A stretch of 64,000 nt of DNA, taken from the NCBI GenBank assembly GCA_003388555.1, contig QQVD01000037.1, forward strand, positions 1 to 64,000, read 5' to 3'. Every line of letters starts with the position of its first letter. Positions within the stretch are counted from its first letter, which is position 1. The notes under the pieces were generated by a model that was not told the DNA's origin, made no database searches, and saw nothing but the letters and a program-made list of their open reading frames with translations. The DNA comes from Acidobacteriota bacterium (GTDB lineage: Bacteria; Acidobacteriota; Thermoanaerobaculia; Multivoradales; Multivoraceae). This document shows, one piece after another, positions 53,919 through 61,925 of this stretch. The translations under genes were made by a program, and so were the position numbers.

Positions 53919-55847
53919 GTGCCTGACCCTCGAGAACCACGAAGCCGCTCCGACGCCCGATCGCCCCTGACGAGCCAGGAGGAGGAGCGCGAACACGGCA
54001 AACCCTCGACCGGTGGCGCCGACGACGGCGTCCGGCTCGACGGGGGCGCGGCCTCGTCGACGGAGGCCGGTGGAGCCGAGGTGGTCGGTGAGGCCGGAGG
54101 CGACGCGATGCGCCACCTGCTCGCCGAGTTCCGCGGCTCGAGCGGACTGGTGGCGCTGATCGTCGGCCTCTCGTTCGTGTGTGGCGTGCTCGAGACCGCC
54201 GCCATCACCCTCGCCGTGGCCACGCTGAGCTCGGTGGTGATGGCCGAGATCGCAGCCGGAGACCCTTCGTCGCTCCTCGGCTTCTCGTTGCCGTCGCCCT
54301 GGGTCGCGGTGCAGCTCGGCGTCGCCGCGGTGCTGGTGCGCTGGCTGCTCGCGGTGTGGAACGACTGGCTGATCCAGCACGCGGTGACGCGCTGGACGAT
54401 CGAGCTGCGGTCGCGCCTGCTCACCGCCTTCCTCCACGCCGAGTGGCGGCTGCAGGCCGAGGAACGCTCGGCGGCGGTGCAGGAGCGCCTCTTCCAGAGC
54501 TCGACCCAGGTGTCGAGCCTGATGGCGACGGTGCTGACCTGGCTGCAGTCGGCGATCACGGTGCTGGTCATCCTCGGCGGAGCGCTGGCGGTGAACGCCG
54601 TCGGCGCGGTCGCCGCGGCGGTGGTCTCGGTGGTCCTGGTGGTCATGGTGCGACCGCTCAACGCCTGGATCTCTCGCAGCGCCGAGCGCGCCCTGGAGTC
54701 GATGCTGCGCAGCGCCGAGCTGGTGCGTTCGTGCCTCGAGCTGGTGCGCGAGCTGCGCGTGTTCGGCTCCCGCGACTCGGCCCGCAGGGCGATGCTCGAC
54801 GAGGTGGTGCGCCAGGATCAGGCGCGTCGCCAGGCCCTCTTCTTCTCCGCCTTCTCCGGCCAGCTCTACTTCACCCTGGTCATGCTCGCGTGCTGGGGCG
54901 CCCTCGCCGTCGTGCTGCTGCTCGAGCCGGCTCGATTCGCCGAGCTCGGAGCGGTCGGCCTGCTGCTGCTGCGCAGCCTCGGCTACACCCGCAGTCTGCA
55001 CACCGGCAGCACCAAGATCCGCGGCCTGCTCCCGACCTACGAGGATCTGCGCCGCTTCGAGCGTCGGCTCGCGGGGCTCGGTCGCGAGCGCGAAGTCGCA
55101 TCGGGAAGGACTCCCGAGGACACCGACCTGGTCCTCGAGGGGGTCGGCTTCCAGTATCCGGGCAGCGCCGTGGCGGCGCTGGAGGGGGTCGAGCTCACGA
55201 TTCCCGCTGGGACCTCGTTCGCCGTGGTCGGGCCCTCCGGCAGCGGCAAGTCGACGCTGGCGCAGATCGTCCTCGGCCTGCGCCGGCCGACCGCCGGCAG
55301 GTTCCTCGTCGGGGGGATAGCCGAGCCCGAGCTCGACCCGGCCTGGTGGCGCTCGGCGACCGCCGTCGTCACTCAGGAGAATCTGCTGCTCGACGCCAGC
55401 GTGCTCGAGAACGTGCGCTTCTACCGCCAGAGGATCGACGAGGCGGTCGTCTGGAGGGCCCTCGCCGAGGTGGGTCTCGAGGAGTTCGTGCGCGCGCTGC
55501 CGGAGGGGCTGCTCACCCGTGTCGGCCAGCATGGGGCTCGCCTGTCGGGGGGGCAGCGACAGCGTCTGTGCATCGCCCGCGCCCTGGTCGGCGCGCCGAG
55601 GATCCTGGTGCTCGACGAGCCGACCAGCGCCCTCGACGTGCACTCCGAGCAGGTCGTGCAGCAGTGTCTCGACCGCCTCGCCGGCCGCTGCACCAGGATC
55701 GTCATCGCGCATCGCCTGTCGACCATCCGCAGCTGCGAGCGGGTGCTGGTGCTGGACCACGGGCGCATCCTCGACCTCGGCAGCCCCGCCGAGCTCGAGC
55801 AGCGGCTGGGCTACTTCCGCGAGGCGCTGTCGCTGTCGAGCGGTTGA
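53919..55847 (+). CDS. ABC exporter, permease-ATPase fusion
   Basis: A 642-residue half-transporter, MsbA/PglK-like. A 60-residue Gly/Ala-rich, probably disordered N-terminus precedes about six membrane helices (from LIVGLSFVCGVLETAAITLA). The ATPase has Walker A VGPSGSGKST near residue 443, signature LSGGQRQRL, Walker B ILVLDEPTSALD and the switch His in IVIAHRLST. It starts at GTG with GAGGTGA 8 bases upstream. Divergent from the nonulosonate operon, so it probably flips or exports the lipid-linked glycan. A lipid-A-type or peptide substrate is an alternative. Confidence 0.88.
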   Translation: MPDPREPRSRSDARSPLTSQEEEREHGKPSTGGADDGVRLDGGAASSTEAGGAEVVGEAGGDAMRHLLAEFRGSSGLVALIVGLSFVCGVLETAAITLAVATLSSVVMAEIAAGDPSSLLGFSLPSPWVAVQLGVAAVLVRWLLAVWNDWLIQHAVTRWTIELRSRLLTAFLHAEWRLQAEERSAAVQERLFQSSTQVSSLMATVLTWLQSAITVLVILGGALAVNAVGAVAAAVVSVVLVVMVRPLNAWISRSAERALESMLRSAELVRSCLELVRELRVFGSRDSARRAMLDEVVRQDQARRQALFFSAFSGQLYFTLVMLACWGALAVVLLLEPARFAELGAVGLLLLRSLGYTRSLHTGSTKIRGLLPTYEDLRRFERRLAGLGREREVASGRTPEDTDLVLEGVGFQYPGSAVAALEGVELTIPAGTSFAVVGPSGSGKSTLAQIVLGLRRPTAGRFLVGGIAEPELDPAWWRSATAVVTQENLLLDASVLENVRFYRQRIDEAVVWRALAEVGLEEFVRALPEGLLTRVGQHGARLSGGQRQRLCIARALVGAPRILVLDEPTSALDVHSEQVVQQCLDRLAGRCTRIVIAHRLSTIRSCERVLVLDHGRILDLGSPAELEQRLGYFREALSLSSG

Positions 55848-55907
55848 GTCAGCCGAAAGGGGTTCGCTCCCCGTGCCTCGCCGGTGAGGAGGCCGAGGAG
55901 GCTTCGC

Positions 55908-56468
55908 TCACTGCGCAGAGGAGGACGCAGCGTCCCGGCTCGCCAGCCAGGCGTCGCAGACCTCGCGCACGGCCCCGTGACCACCGCCGGCGCGGGTCTG
56001 CAGGCCGGCCGCCGCCACCGCGTCGGGATGGGCGTCGGCGACGACGATGGCGACGCCGGCCCACTGCAGGCACTCGACGTCGTTGACGTCGTTGCCGACG
56101 TAGGCGACCTCGTCGGCGGCGAGCCCGCGCTCCTCGGCCATGGCCCGCAGCAACGTGAGCTTGTCGTCGAGCTGCTGAGTCACCGGGATGCGCAGCTTCT
56201 CGCAGCGCACCCGCACCACCGGGTTGCGCTCTTTCGACAGCACCACCAGTTCGAGACCCGCGTCGCGCGCCATCTCGAGGCCGAGGCCGTCGCTGCGGTT
56301 GCAGGCGACTGTCTCGTGGCCGAGCTCGGAGACGAAGACACGGTTGTCGGTGAAGACGCCGTCGAAGTCGAGAGCCAGCAGCCGCACGGAGGACATGTGT
56401 CGGGGGCGCAGCGGCCGCGCGACGGTGAGTCCGAGGACCGAGGCGAGAGGCGAGAGAAGCGGCGACAT
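55908..56468 (-). CDS. KdsC-like HAD phosphatase
   Basis: A 186-residue HAD phosphatase of the C0 type (KdsC/YrbI), which removes phosphate from 8- or 9-phosphorylated ketose acids. The nucleophile motif is LALDFDGVFTDN near residue 33, followed by LSKERNPVV, DDKLTLL (Lys) and YVGNDVNDVECLQ. The ATG at 56468 is chosen because AGGAG sits 6 bases upstream; an inner ATG at 56396 starts nearer the domain but lacks a ribosome site. Next to a nonulosonate locus it could act as a nonulosonate-9-phosphate phosphatase, as in the KDN pathway, or as KDO-8-phosphate phosphatase. Confidence 0.82.
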   Translation of the reverse strand: MSPLLSPLASVLGLTVARPLRPRHMSSVRLLALDFDGVFTDNRVFVSELGHETVACNRSDGLGLEMARDAGLELVVLSKERNPVVRVRCEKLRIPVTQQLDDKLTLLRAMAEERGLAADEVAYVGNDVNDVECLQWAGVAIVVADAHPDAVAAAGLQTRAGGGHGAVREVCDAWLASRDAASSSAQ

Positions 56469-56667
56469 GTGGGCTCCTGCGGTTGCGCTCGGGCGCGATC
56501 TGGTGGCTGCGGGCGAGGCCGGGAGCGCGGCGAGCGAGGTCGAGAACGGGCGCTGCGCGACGCGGGGATCGAGGACTGCCGAACTCGACTCGGCGCCGCT
56601 GGTGAGCCTTGCACAACCTGAGGCGGCGACGCCTTCTCCACCGGCGAGGCGGCCCCGACGGCGCTGA

Positions 56668-56673
56668 TACGAT
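56668..56673 (+). promoter_or_regulatory. -10 box of a likely leaderless transcript (TACGAT)
   Basis: TACGAT ends 8 bases before the SDR gene ATG at 56682, with no Shine-Dalgarno in between. The spacing is the same as for the DUF481 gene at 21700. Confidence 0.45.
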
Positions 56674-56681
56674 GCGCCGCC

Positions 56682-57461
56682 ATGCTGATCGAGCCCGAGG
56701 AGAAGCCTCTCCGCGTCTGCGTCACCGGTGGAGCGGGGGGCCTCGGGTTGCAGATCGCCCAGCGCTTCCACCGCGACGGCGCCAGGGTGCACATCTGCGA
56801 CGTGGCTCCCGAGGATCTGCTGCGCACCCTCGGAGATCACCCCGGCATGCACGGCACGACGGCCGACGTCTCGATCTCGGCCGAGGTGCGCGAGTTCGTG
56901 CGCGAAGCGGTCGAATGGATGGGCGGCATCGACGTGCTGGTGAACTGCGCCGGCGAGTTCGGGCCGCGCTGCCGGGTCGAGGAGATCGACGACGAGGAGT
57001 GGGATCGGGCGCTCGGCGTCAACCTCAGCGGCGCCTTCTACTGCATCCGCGAGGTGGCGCCCGTGTTGCGGGCGCAGCGCTCCGGCGCGATCGTCAACAT
57101 CGCCTGCACCGCGGCGCGCTCGGGGATGCCGCGGCGCGCCGGCTACGTCGCCGCCAAGGCCGGCCTGCTCGGGTTGACGCTGGCGATGGCACGCGAGCTG
57201 GGGCCCGACAACGTGCGCTGCAACGCGATCCTGCCGGGAATGATCGACGGACCGGCGGCGCGCCAGCTGGTCGACCTGCGCGCCCGCCAGAGCCGCATCA
57301 GCCGCGACGAGGCCGAGGCGGAGCTGCTGTCGCGGGTGTCGATGCGCACCTGGATCGAGCCCGAGGAGGTCGCCGAGATGGTCGCCTACCTGGCCTCGCC
57401 CGCGGCGAGGCACGTCTCGGGCCAGGAGATCTCGGTCTGCGGCAACCTCGAGTGGGAGTGA
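56682..57461 (+). CDS. SDR oxidoreductase with Ser-to-Cys active site
   Basis: A 259-residue SDR, possibly PtmA-like in a nonulosonate locus. The cofactor loop is TGGAGGLG near residue 15, NCAG near 85, and the active-site Tyr-Lys is in AGYVAAKAG near 155. The residue 13 positions before that Tyr, normally the catalytic Ser, is Cys (segment NIACTAARSG), with Thr next to it. The C-terminal HVSGQEISVCGN is typical of FabG-like enzymes. Catalysis may use Cys or the adjacent Thr, or be altered. The gene appears to be leaderless and lies between the HAD phosphatase and the dehydratase. Confidence 0.82.
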   Translation: MLIEPEEKPLRVCVTGGAGGLGLQIAQRFHRDGARVHICDVAPEDLLRTLGDHPGMHGTTADVSISAEVREFVREAVEWMGGIDVLVNCAGEFGPRCRVEEIDDEEWDRALGVNLSGAFYCIREVAPVLRAQRSGAIVNIACTAARSGMPRRAGYVAAKAGLLGLTLAMARELGPDNVRCNAILPGMIDGPAARQLVDLRARQSRISRDEAEAELLSRVSMRTWIEPEEVAEMVAYLASPAARHVSGQEISVCGNLEWE

Positions 57462-57485
57462 GGGCGCCCGAGCGGCGACCCGCCT

Positions 57486-58547
57486 TCAGCGGCCGGCCGC
57501 CGTGTCGGCGAGGATCGACAGCAGGACCTGCTCGTCGAGACTGCCTCCGGACAGCACACAGATCTTGATGGCGTCGCCGTCGCTGGCCAGCGCCGCGGCG
57601 TAGGTGAGCGCCGCCGAGCCCTCGACGATCAGCCGGTTGCCCCTCGCCAGTGCGGCGAGGGCCCGGCGCGTCGTCGACTCTTCGACCAGGTCGACGCGAT
57701 CGACGACGCGCCGCAGCAGCGGGAACATCTCGCGGGTGATGTAGGGCACCGCGACGCCGTCGCAGAAGGTGCGGCAGTCGACGCTCACCGGCTCCCCGGC
57801 GGCGAGCGAGGCGTGCAGGGCGGGGCATCCGGACGGCTCGACGGCGACCAGTCGGGTGCGTTCGCCCCACCCCGCCGCGTGCAGGGCCGAGCCGATCCCG
57901 GCGATCAGACCGCCGCCGCCGACCGAGACGTAGATCTCCACCGGTTTCCCATCCCGTCTTGCGGGCGGTCTTCCATGCGATCCCTCGTGCCGCGACGGGT
58001 CGCGGTGCTCCAGCTCCCGGACGAGCTCGAGCCCGAGGCTGGCGTGTCCGGCAATGACGTCGGGCTCGATCCACGGATGCACGAAGGCGGCGCTCTCGCT
58101 CCGCCAGCCGCCCTCGCGGAGGAACTCGAACAGCGCATCGCGCGGCACCTGGCGCACCGTGCCGCCGAGCGCCTCGACGGCAGCGACCTTGGTGGCCGGC
58201 GCGCCCTCCGGCATCAGGCTGGTGGCGGCGACGCCGAAACGCCGTCCGCACCAGGCCAGCGCCTGCGCGGTGTTGCCCGCCGAGACGGTGAGCAGGCCGA
58301 CGTCGCGGCGTGAGGCCCCGAGGCGGGAGACCGCGTGGTAGATGCCGCGCAGCTTGAACGAGCCGATCGGTTGCAGCGTCTCCGGCTTGAGCCAGATCTC
58401 TGCCCGCGTCGCGTCGCCGCTGGCGTCCCGGGCGCGTACGAGGGGGGTGCGCAGGCAGACGTCGTAGACGATCTCGGCGGCGCGCTCGAGGGCCTCCAGA
58501 TCCGGCAGCTGGAGGGGCGCGTAGCCGGGCGCCGGGCTCGGTCTCAC
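57486..58547 (-). CDS. PLP-dependent threonine/serine dehydratase-like enzyme
   Basis: A 353-residue fold-type II PLP enzyme, related to threonine dehydratase and serine racemase. The PLP Lys is K65 in IGSFKLRG. SAGNTAQALAWCGRRFG is the Asn-loop region, and SVGGGGLIAGIGSA the phosphate-binding loop near residue 208. It has no ACT regulatory domain, so it is catabolic/racemase-like. About 20 extra residues (HRDPSRHEGSHGRPPARRDG region, 181-200) lie before the Gly loop and come from a repetitive DNA stretch. The GTG start overlaps the helicase-nuclease stop (GTGA), an odd coupling. Confidence 0.82.
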   Translation of the reverse strand: MRPSPAPGYAPLQLPDLEALERAAEIVYDVCLRTPLVRARDASGDATRAEIWLKPETLQPIGSFKLRGIYHAVSRLGASRRDVGLLTVSAGNTAQALAWCGRRFGVAATSLMPEGAPATKVAAVEALGGTVRQVPRDALFEFLREGGWRSESAAFVHPWIEPDVIAGHASLGLELVRELEHRDPSRHEGSHGRPPARRDGKPVEIYVSVGGGGLIAGIGSALHAAGWGERTRLVAVEPSGCPALHASLAAGEPVSVDCRTFCDGVAVPYITREMFPLLRRVVDRVDLVEESTTRRALAALARGNRLIVEGSAALTYAAALASDGDAIKICVLSGGSLDEQVLLSILADTAAGR

Positions 58548-61500
58548 GGCCAGCGCACCGGGATCTGGAGGACGCGGTCTTCGCCGTCGCGGTAGCAGAC
58601 GAACCCCTCGCGCCGGCCGAAGAGGTAGAGGTCGCGCAGCAGCTCGACGGCGCGCCGACAGTACTGCTCGATCTCGTCGAAGCGTCCCTCGCGGTACCAG
58701 GCCAGGCTCTGCATCCCGTCGGAGCTCTTGGCGGCGCCGAGTGTCGCCTCGCACAGTGCCGACAACCCGACCCGCCCGCCGATCGACGCCTCGATCTCCT
58801 CGAGCAGGTCGAGGGTGGGCAGCGAGCGGCTGAAGTCCTCGCCGGTGTATCCGGAGAGCACCCGGTAGTCGAAGCGAACGCTGTTGAATCCGACCACCAG
58901 GTCGGCGCCGCGCAGGTCGTCGACCAGGGCACCCACGTCGTCCTCGCGGTAGACGCGGAAGCGGTTCTCCTCCATGAAGCAGGCGACGGCCAGGGCGACG
59001 CCGAGACGGTGCACGTGCAGCCAGCCGCCGACCTCCTCGGCGCTGCGCTTGGTCTCGACGTCGAAGAGCAGGGTGCGCTCGACCACCCGCGGCAGGGGCC
59101 GCCGTGGTGGCCGAGCGACGAGCTCGGCCGGAGCGCTGCCCGGCGTCGCTGTGTCGGAGGCGGCGCTCGGCGAGCGTGGCGACCAGCCGATCCGTCCGAG
59201 GTCGAAGAGGTTGCGGCTGGGACCGCCGATGGAGTCGCTGTCGACGCTCGCTCCGGCGGCGTCGGGCATCCGGGCTTCCGGCCCCTGTGGCGGTGGCGGA
59301 TGGAAGCGGTGCTCGGGTCCACGTGGCTCGCGGTCGACCCGCGGCGGCGGCGGCTGGACCGGCCGCGAGAGGTCGAGTGGCGGCGGCTCGATCGGCCCCC
59401 TGCGCGGTGCGCTGCGCCCGCGCAGCAGGCGCACCAGCTCGACGGCGCCGGGCTTGTCGAGTGGCCGGTTGCCGTTGCCGCACTTCGGCGACTGCACGCA
59501 GCCCGGGCAGCCGTCGGCGCACTGACAGCGCGCGAGCAGCTCCTCGACCCGGTCGAGCAGCTCGCTGAGCCGCTCGAAGCCGGCCTCGGTGATGCCGACG
59601 CCGCCTTCGTGGCCTTCGTAGAGGAACACCGCGCCGGAGCCGACCTGCGGGTGGAAGGGGATCGAGATGCCGCCGAGGTCGCCGCGGTCGCACAGCGCAA
59701 GCACCGGAAAGAGCGAGATCGCAGCGTGCTCGCAGGCGTGCAGGGCGCCCATGAAGTCGAGTCCCAGCTCGCGGAGCGATTCTTCGATCGCGCCCGGCGC
59801 GGCGAACCAGAGGGCGACGCTGTCGAACTCGACCGGGTCGAGCTCCAGCGCCTCCCGGCTGAGGCGCTCCTGCGACGAGATCTTCTTGCGCTCGTAGCCG
59901 ACGACGCGCTCGGTCACCCGGACCCGCCCCAGCCAGGCGCTCAGCGGCCCCGAGTGGGCGTGGTCGTAGAGCTCGAGGATCTCGGTGTGCTTCTCGGTGA
60001 GCGGCGTGGTGAAGTAGTCGACGTGCACCGGAGTCGCCACCGCCCTCCGCTTCTGCTGGTCGAGCTCCGAGATGGCGAACTGCCGCCCGGCGTGCAGGTA
60101 GATCGCTCCCGGATGGCACTCGCGCAGTGCCCGCACTCCGTCGACGGTGCCGATCGCCCTGCCGCTGGCGTCGCTGACGATGGTGTAGACCGCTCCGCCG
60201 CCGCGCAGCGAGATGCCGCGGTGGGGCGCGCCGTCGAGCGAGTGGATCAGGCTGCCGTCGTGGGACCGGGCCAGGCGATGGGCGGCGAGCATGTCGCCGA
60301 CGGTGGCGGCATGGTCCTCGAGGTAGGCGCGGTCGCGCGCGGTGTCGAGCGCCAGCTCGGTGGCGGCGCAGGCCAGGTGGCGCGACGCGATCGCCGAGTT
60401 GCGCGGTGAGGTCACCAGCGGCTCGCATTCACGTCCGAGGAACTCGTCCGGCTGCCGCAGCAGGTACTGGTCGAGAGCGTCGGGCAACGCCACCAGAGCG
60501 GTGATCGACTCGCGCCCCTGACGCCCCACCCGTCCCGAGCGCTGCCAGGTGGCCATCATCGACCCCGGGTAGCCCACCAGTACGCAGGCGTCGAGGCCGC
60601 CGACGTCGATCCCCATCTCCAGCGCCGAGGTCGAGATCACCGCGTCGAGCTCGCCATCGTGCAGCCGGCGTTCGATCTCGCGCCTCTCGGAGGCCAGGAA
60701 GCCGGCGCGGTAGTTGGCCACGCGCGCGGCGAGCTCGGGCTCCTTGGCCTGCAGCCACGAGTGCAGCAGCTCGGTCATGCGGCGCGCCTTGGTGAAGACG
60801 ATCGTCTTGAGGCCGGCGCGCACCAGCGCCACCAGGAGCTGCAGACTGGTGGTGTAGGGGCTGGTGCTCGGCTGGAGGAGCAGGAAGTGGCGGCCCTCGC
60901 GAGGCGCCCCGGAGTCCTCCACCAGCAGCAGATCGCGACCGGTGAGCTGGCGCGCGAAGGACGCTGCGTTGCTGGCGGTGGCCGACGACGCGATCAGCGA
61001 GGGCTCGGCGCCGGCACGGCGGCAGAGGCGCAGCAGTCGCTGCAGCACGTGGTGGAAGTGGCTGCCGAAGACGCCGCGGTAGGTGTGCAGCTCGTCGAGC
61101 ACGATCCAGCGCAGGTCGGCGAGCAGCGGTTGCCAGCTCGCCGCGTGCCCGAGGATGCCGAAGTGCAGCATGTCGGGGTTCGAGATCAGCACCCGCGGCG
61201 GATCGGCGCGAATCCCCTCGCGTTGCTTGCGCGGCGTGTCGCCGTCGTAGATCGCGCAACGAGCGTCGTCGGTCGCGATCCCGGCCAGCTCGCGCAGCTC
61301 GTCGAACTTGCCCTGCTGGTCGCGCCCGAGGGCTTTGAGCGGGAACAGGAAGAGCGCCTTGCCGGGCTCGCGGCGGAGCGCTGCTTCGAGCACCGGGAGC
61401 TGGAAGACCAGCGACTTGCCTGACGCTGTCGGCGTCGACAGGAGCACGTCGCGGCCCGCCCTCGCCGCCGCCAGCCCCTCGACCTGGTGACTCCACAGGG

Positions 61501-61687
61501 CGTCGATGCCGCGGCCGGCCAGCGCCGCGAGCAGCGGTTCGGGGAGGGGAGGCGTCGGCTCGGCGAGGCGCTGCGGCCGCGCCGGCAGGTAGGCGCGGTG
61601 CGCGATCTGTGCGGCGAGCTCGCCGCCACCGGAGAGGCGGTCGACCAGCTCGCTGAGGGATGCCGCGTCGGTGGTCTGTGGGGCCAT
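58544..61687 (-). CDS. MrfA/YprA-like helicase fused to MrfB-like exonuclease domain
   Basis: A 1,047-residue fusion. Residues 60-450 form a superfamily 2 helicase: Walker A STPTASGKS at 84-92, motif II DELH at 198-201, SATASN near 240, and QRSGRVGRQGR. The middle carries the DUF1998-type region, with EHAAISLFPVLALCDRGDLGG and a four-Cys zinc motif CQCADGCPGC...KC near 719-735, as in Bacillus MrfA (YprA). After a Pro-rich linker (about 750-870) comes a DnaQ-like RNase H fold (872-1047). It has FDVE (D876, E878) and FNSVRFDY, but the third motif reads YCRRAVELL, with Ala1013 where family members have the Asp. MrfA and MrfB act together in mitomycin C repair. The ATG at 61687 gives the expected start. 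Confidence 0.82.
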   Translation of the reverse strand: MAPQTTDAASLSELVDRLSGGGELAAQIAHRAYLPARPQRLAEPTPPLPEPLLAALAGRGIDALWSHQVEGLAAARAGRDVLLSTPTASGKSLVFQLPVLEAALRREPGKALFLFPLKALGRDQQGKFDELRELAGIATDDARCAIYDGDTPRKQREGIRADPPRVLISNPDMLHFGILGHAASWQPLLADLRWIVLDELHTYRGVFGSHFHHVLQRLLRLCRRAGAEPSLIASSATASNAASFARQLTGRDLLLVEDSGAPREGRHFLLLQPSTSPYTTSLQLLVALVRAGLKTIVFTKARRMTELLHSWLQAKEPELAARVANYRAGFLASERREIERRLHDGELDAVISTSALEMGIDVGGLDACVLVGYPGSMMATWQRSGRVGRQGRESITALVALPDALDQYLLRQPDEFLGRECEPLVTSPRNSAIASRHLACAATELALDTARDRAYLEDHAATVGDMLAAHRLARSHDGSLIHSLDGAPHRGISLRGGGAVYTIVSDASGRAIGTVDGVRALRECHPGAIYLHAGRQFAISELDQQKRRAVATPVHVDYFTTPLTEKHTEILELYDHAHSGPLSAWLGRVRVTERVVGYERKKISSQERLSREALELDPVEFDSVALWFAAPGAIEESLRELGLDFMGALHACEHAAISLFPVLALCDRGDLGGISIPFHPQVGSGAVFLYEGHEGGVGITEAGFERLSELLDRVEELLARCQCADGCPGCVQSPKCGNGNRPLDKPGAVELVRLLRGRSAPRRGPIEPPPLDLSRPVQPPPPRVDREPRGPEHRFHPPPPQGPEARMPDAAGASVDSDSIGGPSRNLFDLGRIGWSPRSPSAASDTATPGSAPAELVARPPRRPLPRVVERTLLFDVETKRSAEEVGGWLHVHRLGVALAVACFMEENRFRVYREDDVGALVDDLRGADLVVGFNSVRFDYRVLSGYTGEDFSRSLPTLDLLEEIEASIGGRVGLSALCEATLGAAKSSDGMQSLAWYREGRFDEIEQYCRRAVELLRDLYLFGRREGFVCYRDGEDRVLQIPVRWP

Positions 61688-61715
61688 GTTCGGGGCTCTG
61701 CAGCTCTCGGTGGTC

Positions 61716-61721
61716 AGTGTA
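61716..61721 (-). promoter_or_regulatory. Candidate -10 box (TACACT) of helicase gene
   Basis: TACACT on the minus strand lies 28 bases before the helicase ATG, giving a leader of about 22 bases. GC precedes it, as in the other two TACACT boxes. Confidence 0.45.
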
Positions 61722-61824
61722 GCGGTGCGGTGGCTGCCCGCCGCCGGGCATCTCGGGGAGGGGAGGCGTGGGGCGCGGAGGCGGCGCGGCAGCGCCTGCC
61801 GGAATGCGGCGCCGGAGCCTGGCG

Positions 61825-61830
61825 TAGGAT
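61825..61830 (+). promoter_or_regulatory. Candidate -10 box (TAGGAT) of PH-domain genes
   Basis: TAGGAT lies 95 bases before the first PH-domain gene in the gap to the divergent helicase gene. No -35 is clear. Confidence 0.3.
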
Positions 61831-61925
61831 GCGAAGGCGCCGCGGCCAACCTTGCAGCGGACGCCACGACGCCGCGTCGACAGCGCTCGCACCGGTGAGA
61901 AACGTCGCTCGAAGGAAACGCGATC

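Noticed and set aside
53604-55760. 718-codon minus-strand open frame opposite the ABC exporter
   Set aside because: Antisense shadow of a clear ABC transporter gene, rich in His/Gln/Arg/Glu with no domain.
46018-57461. Glycan locus as a recently transferred island
   Set aside because: G+C content and codon style look like the rest of the window, and no integrase, tRNA, IS or direct repeats flank it.
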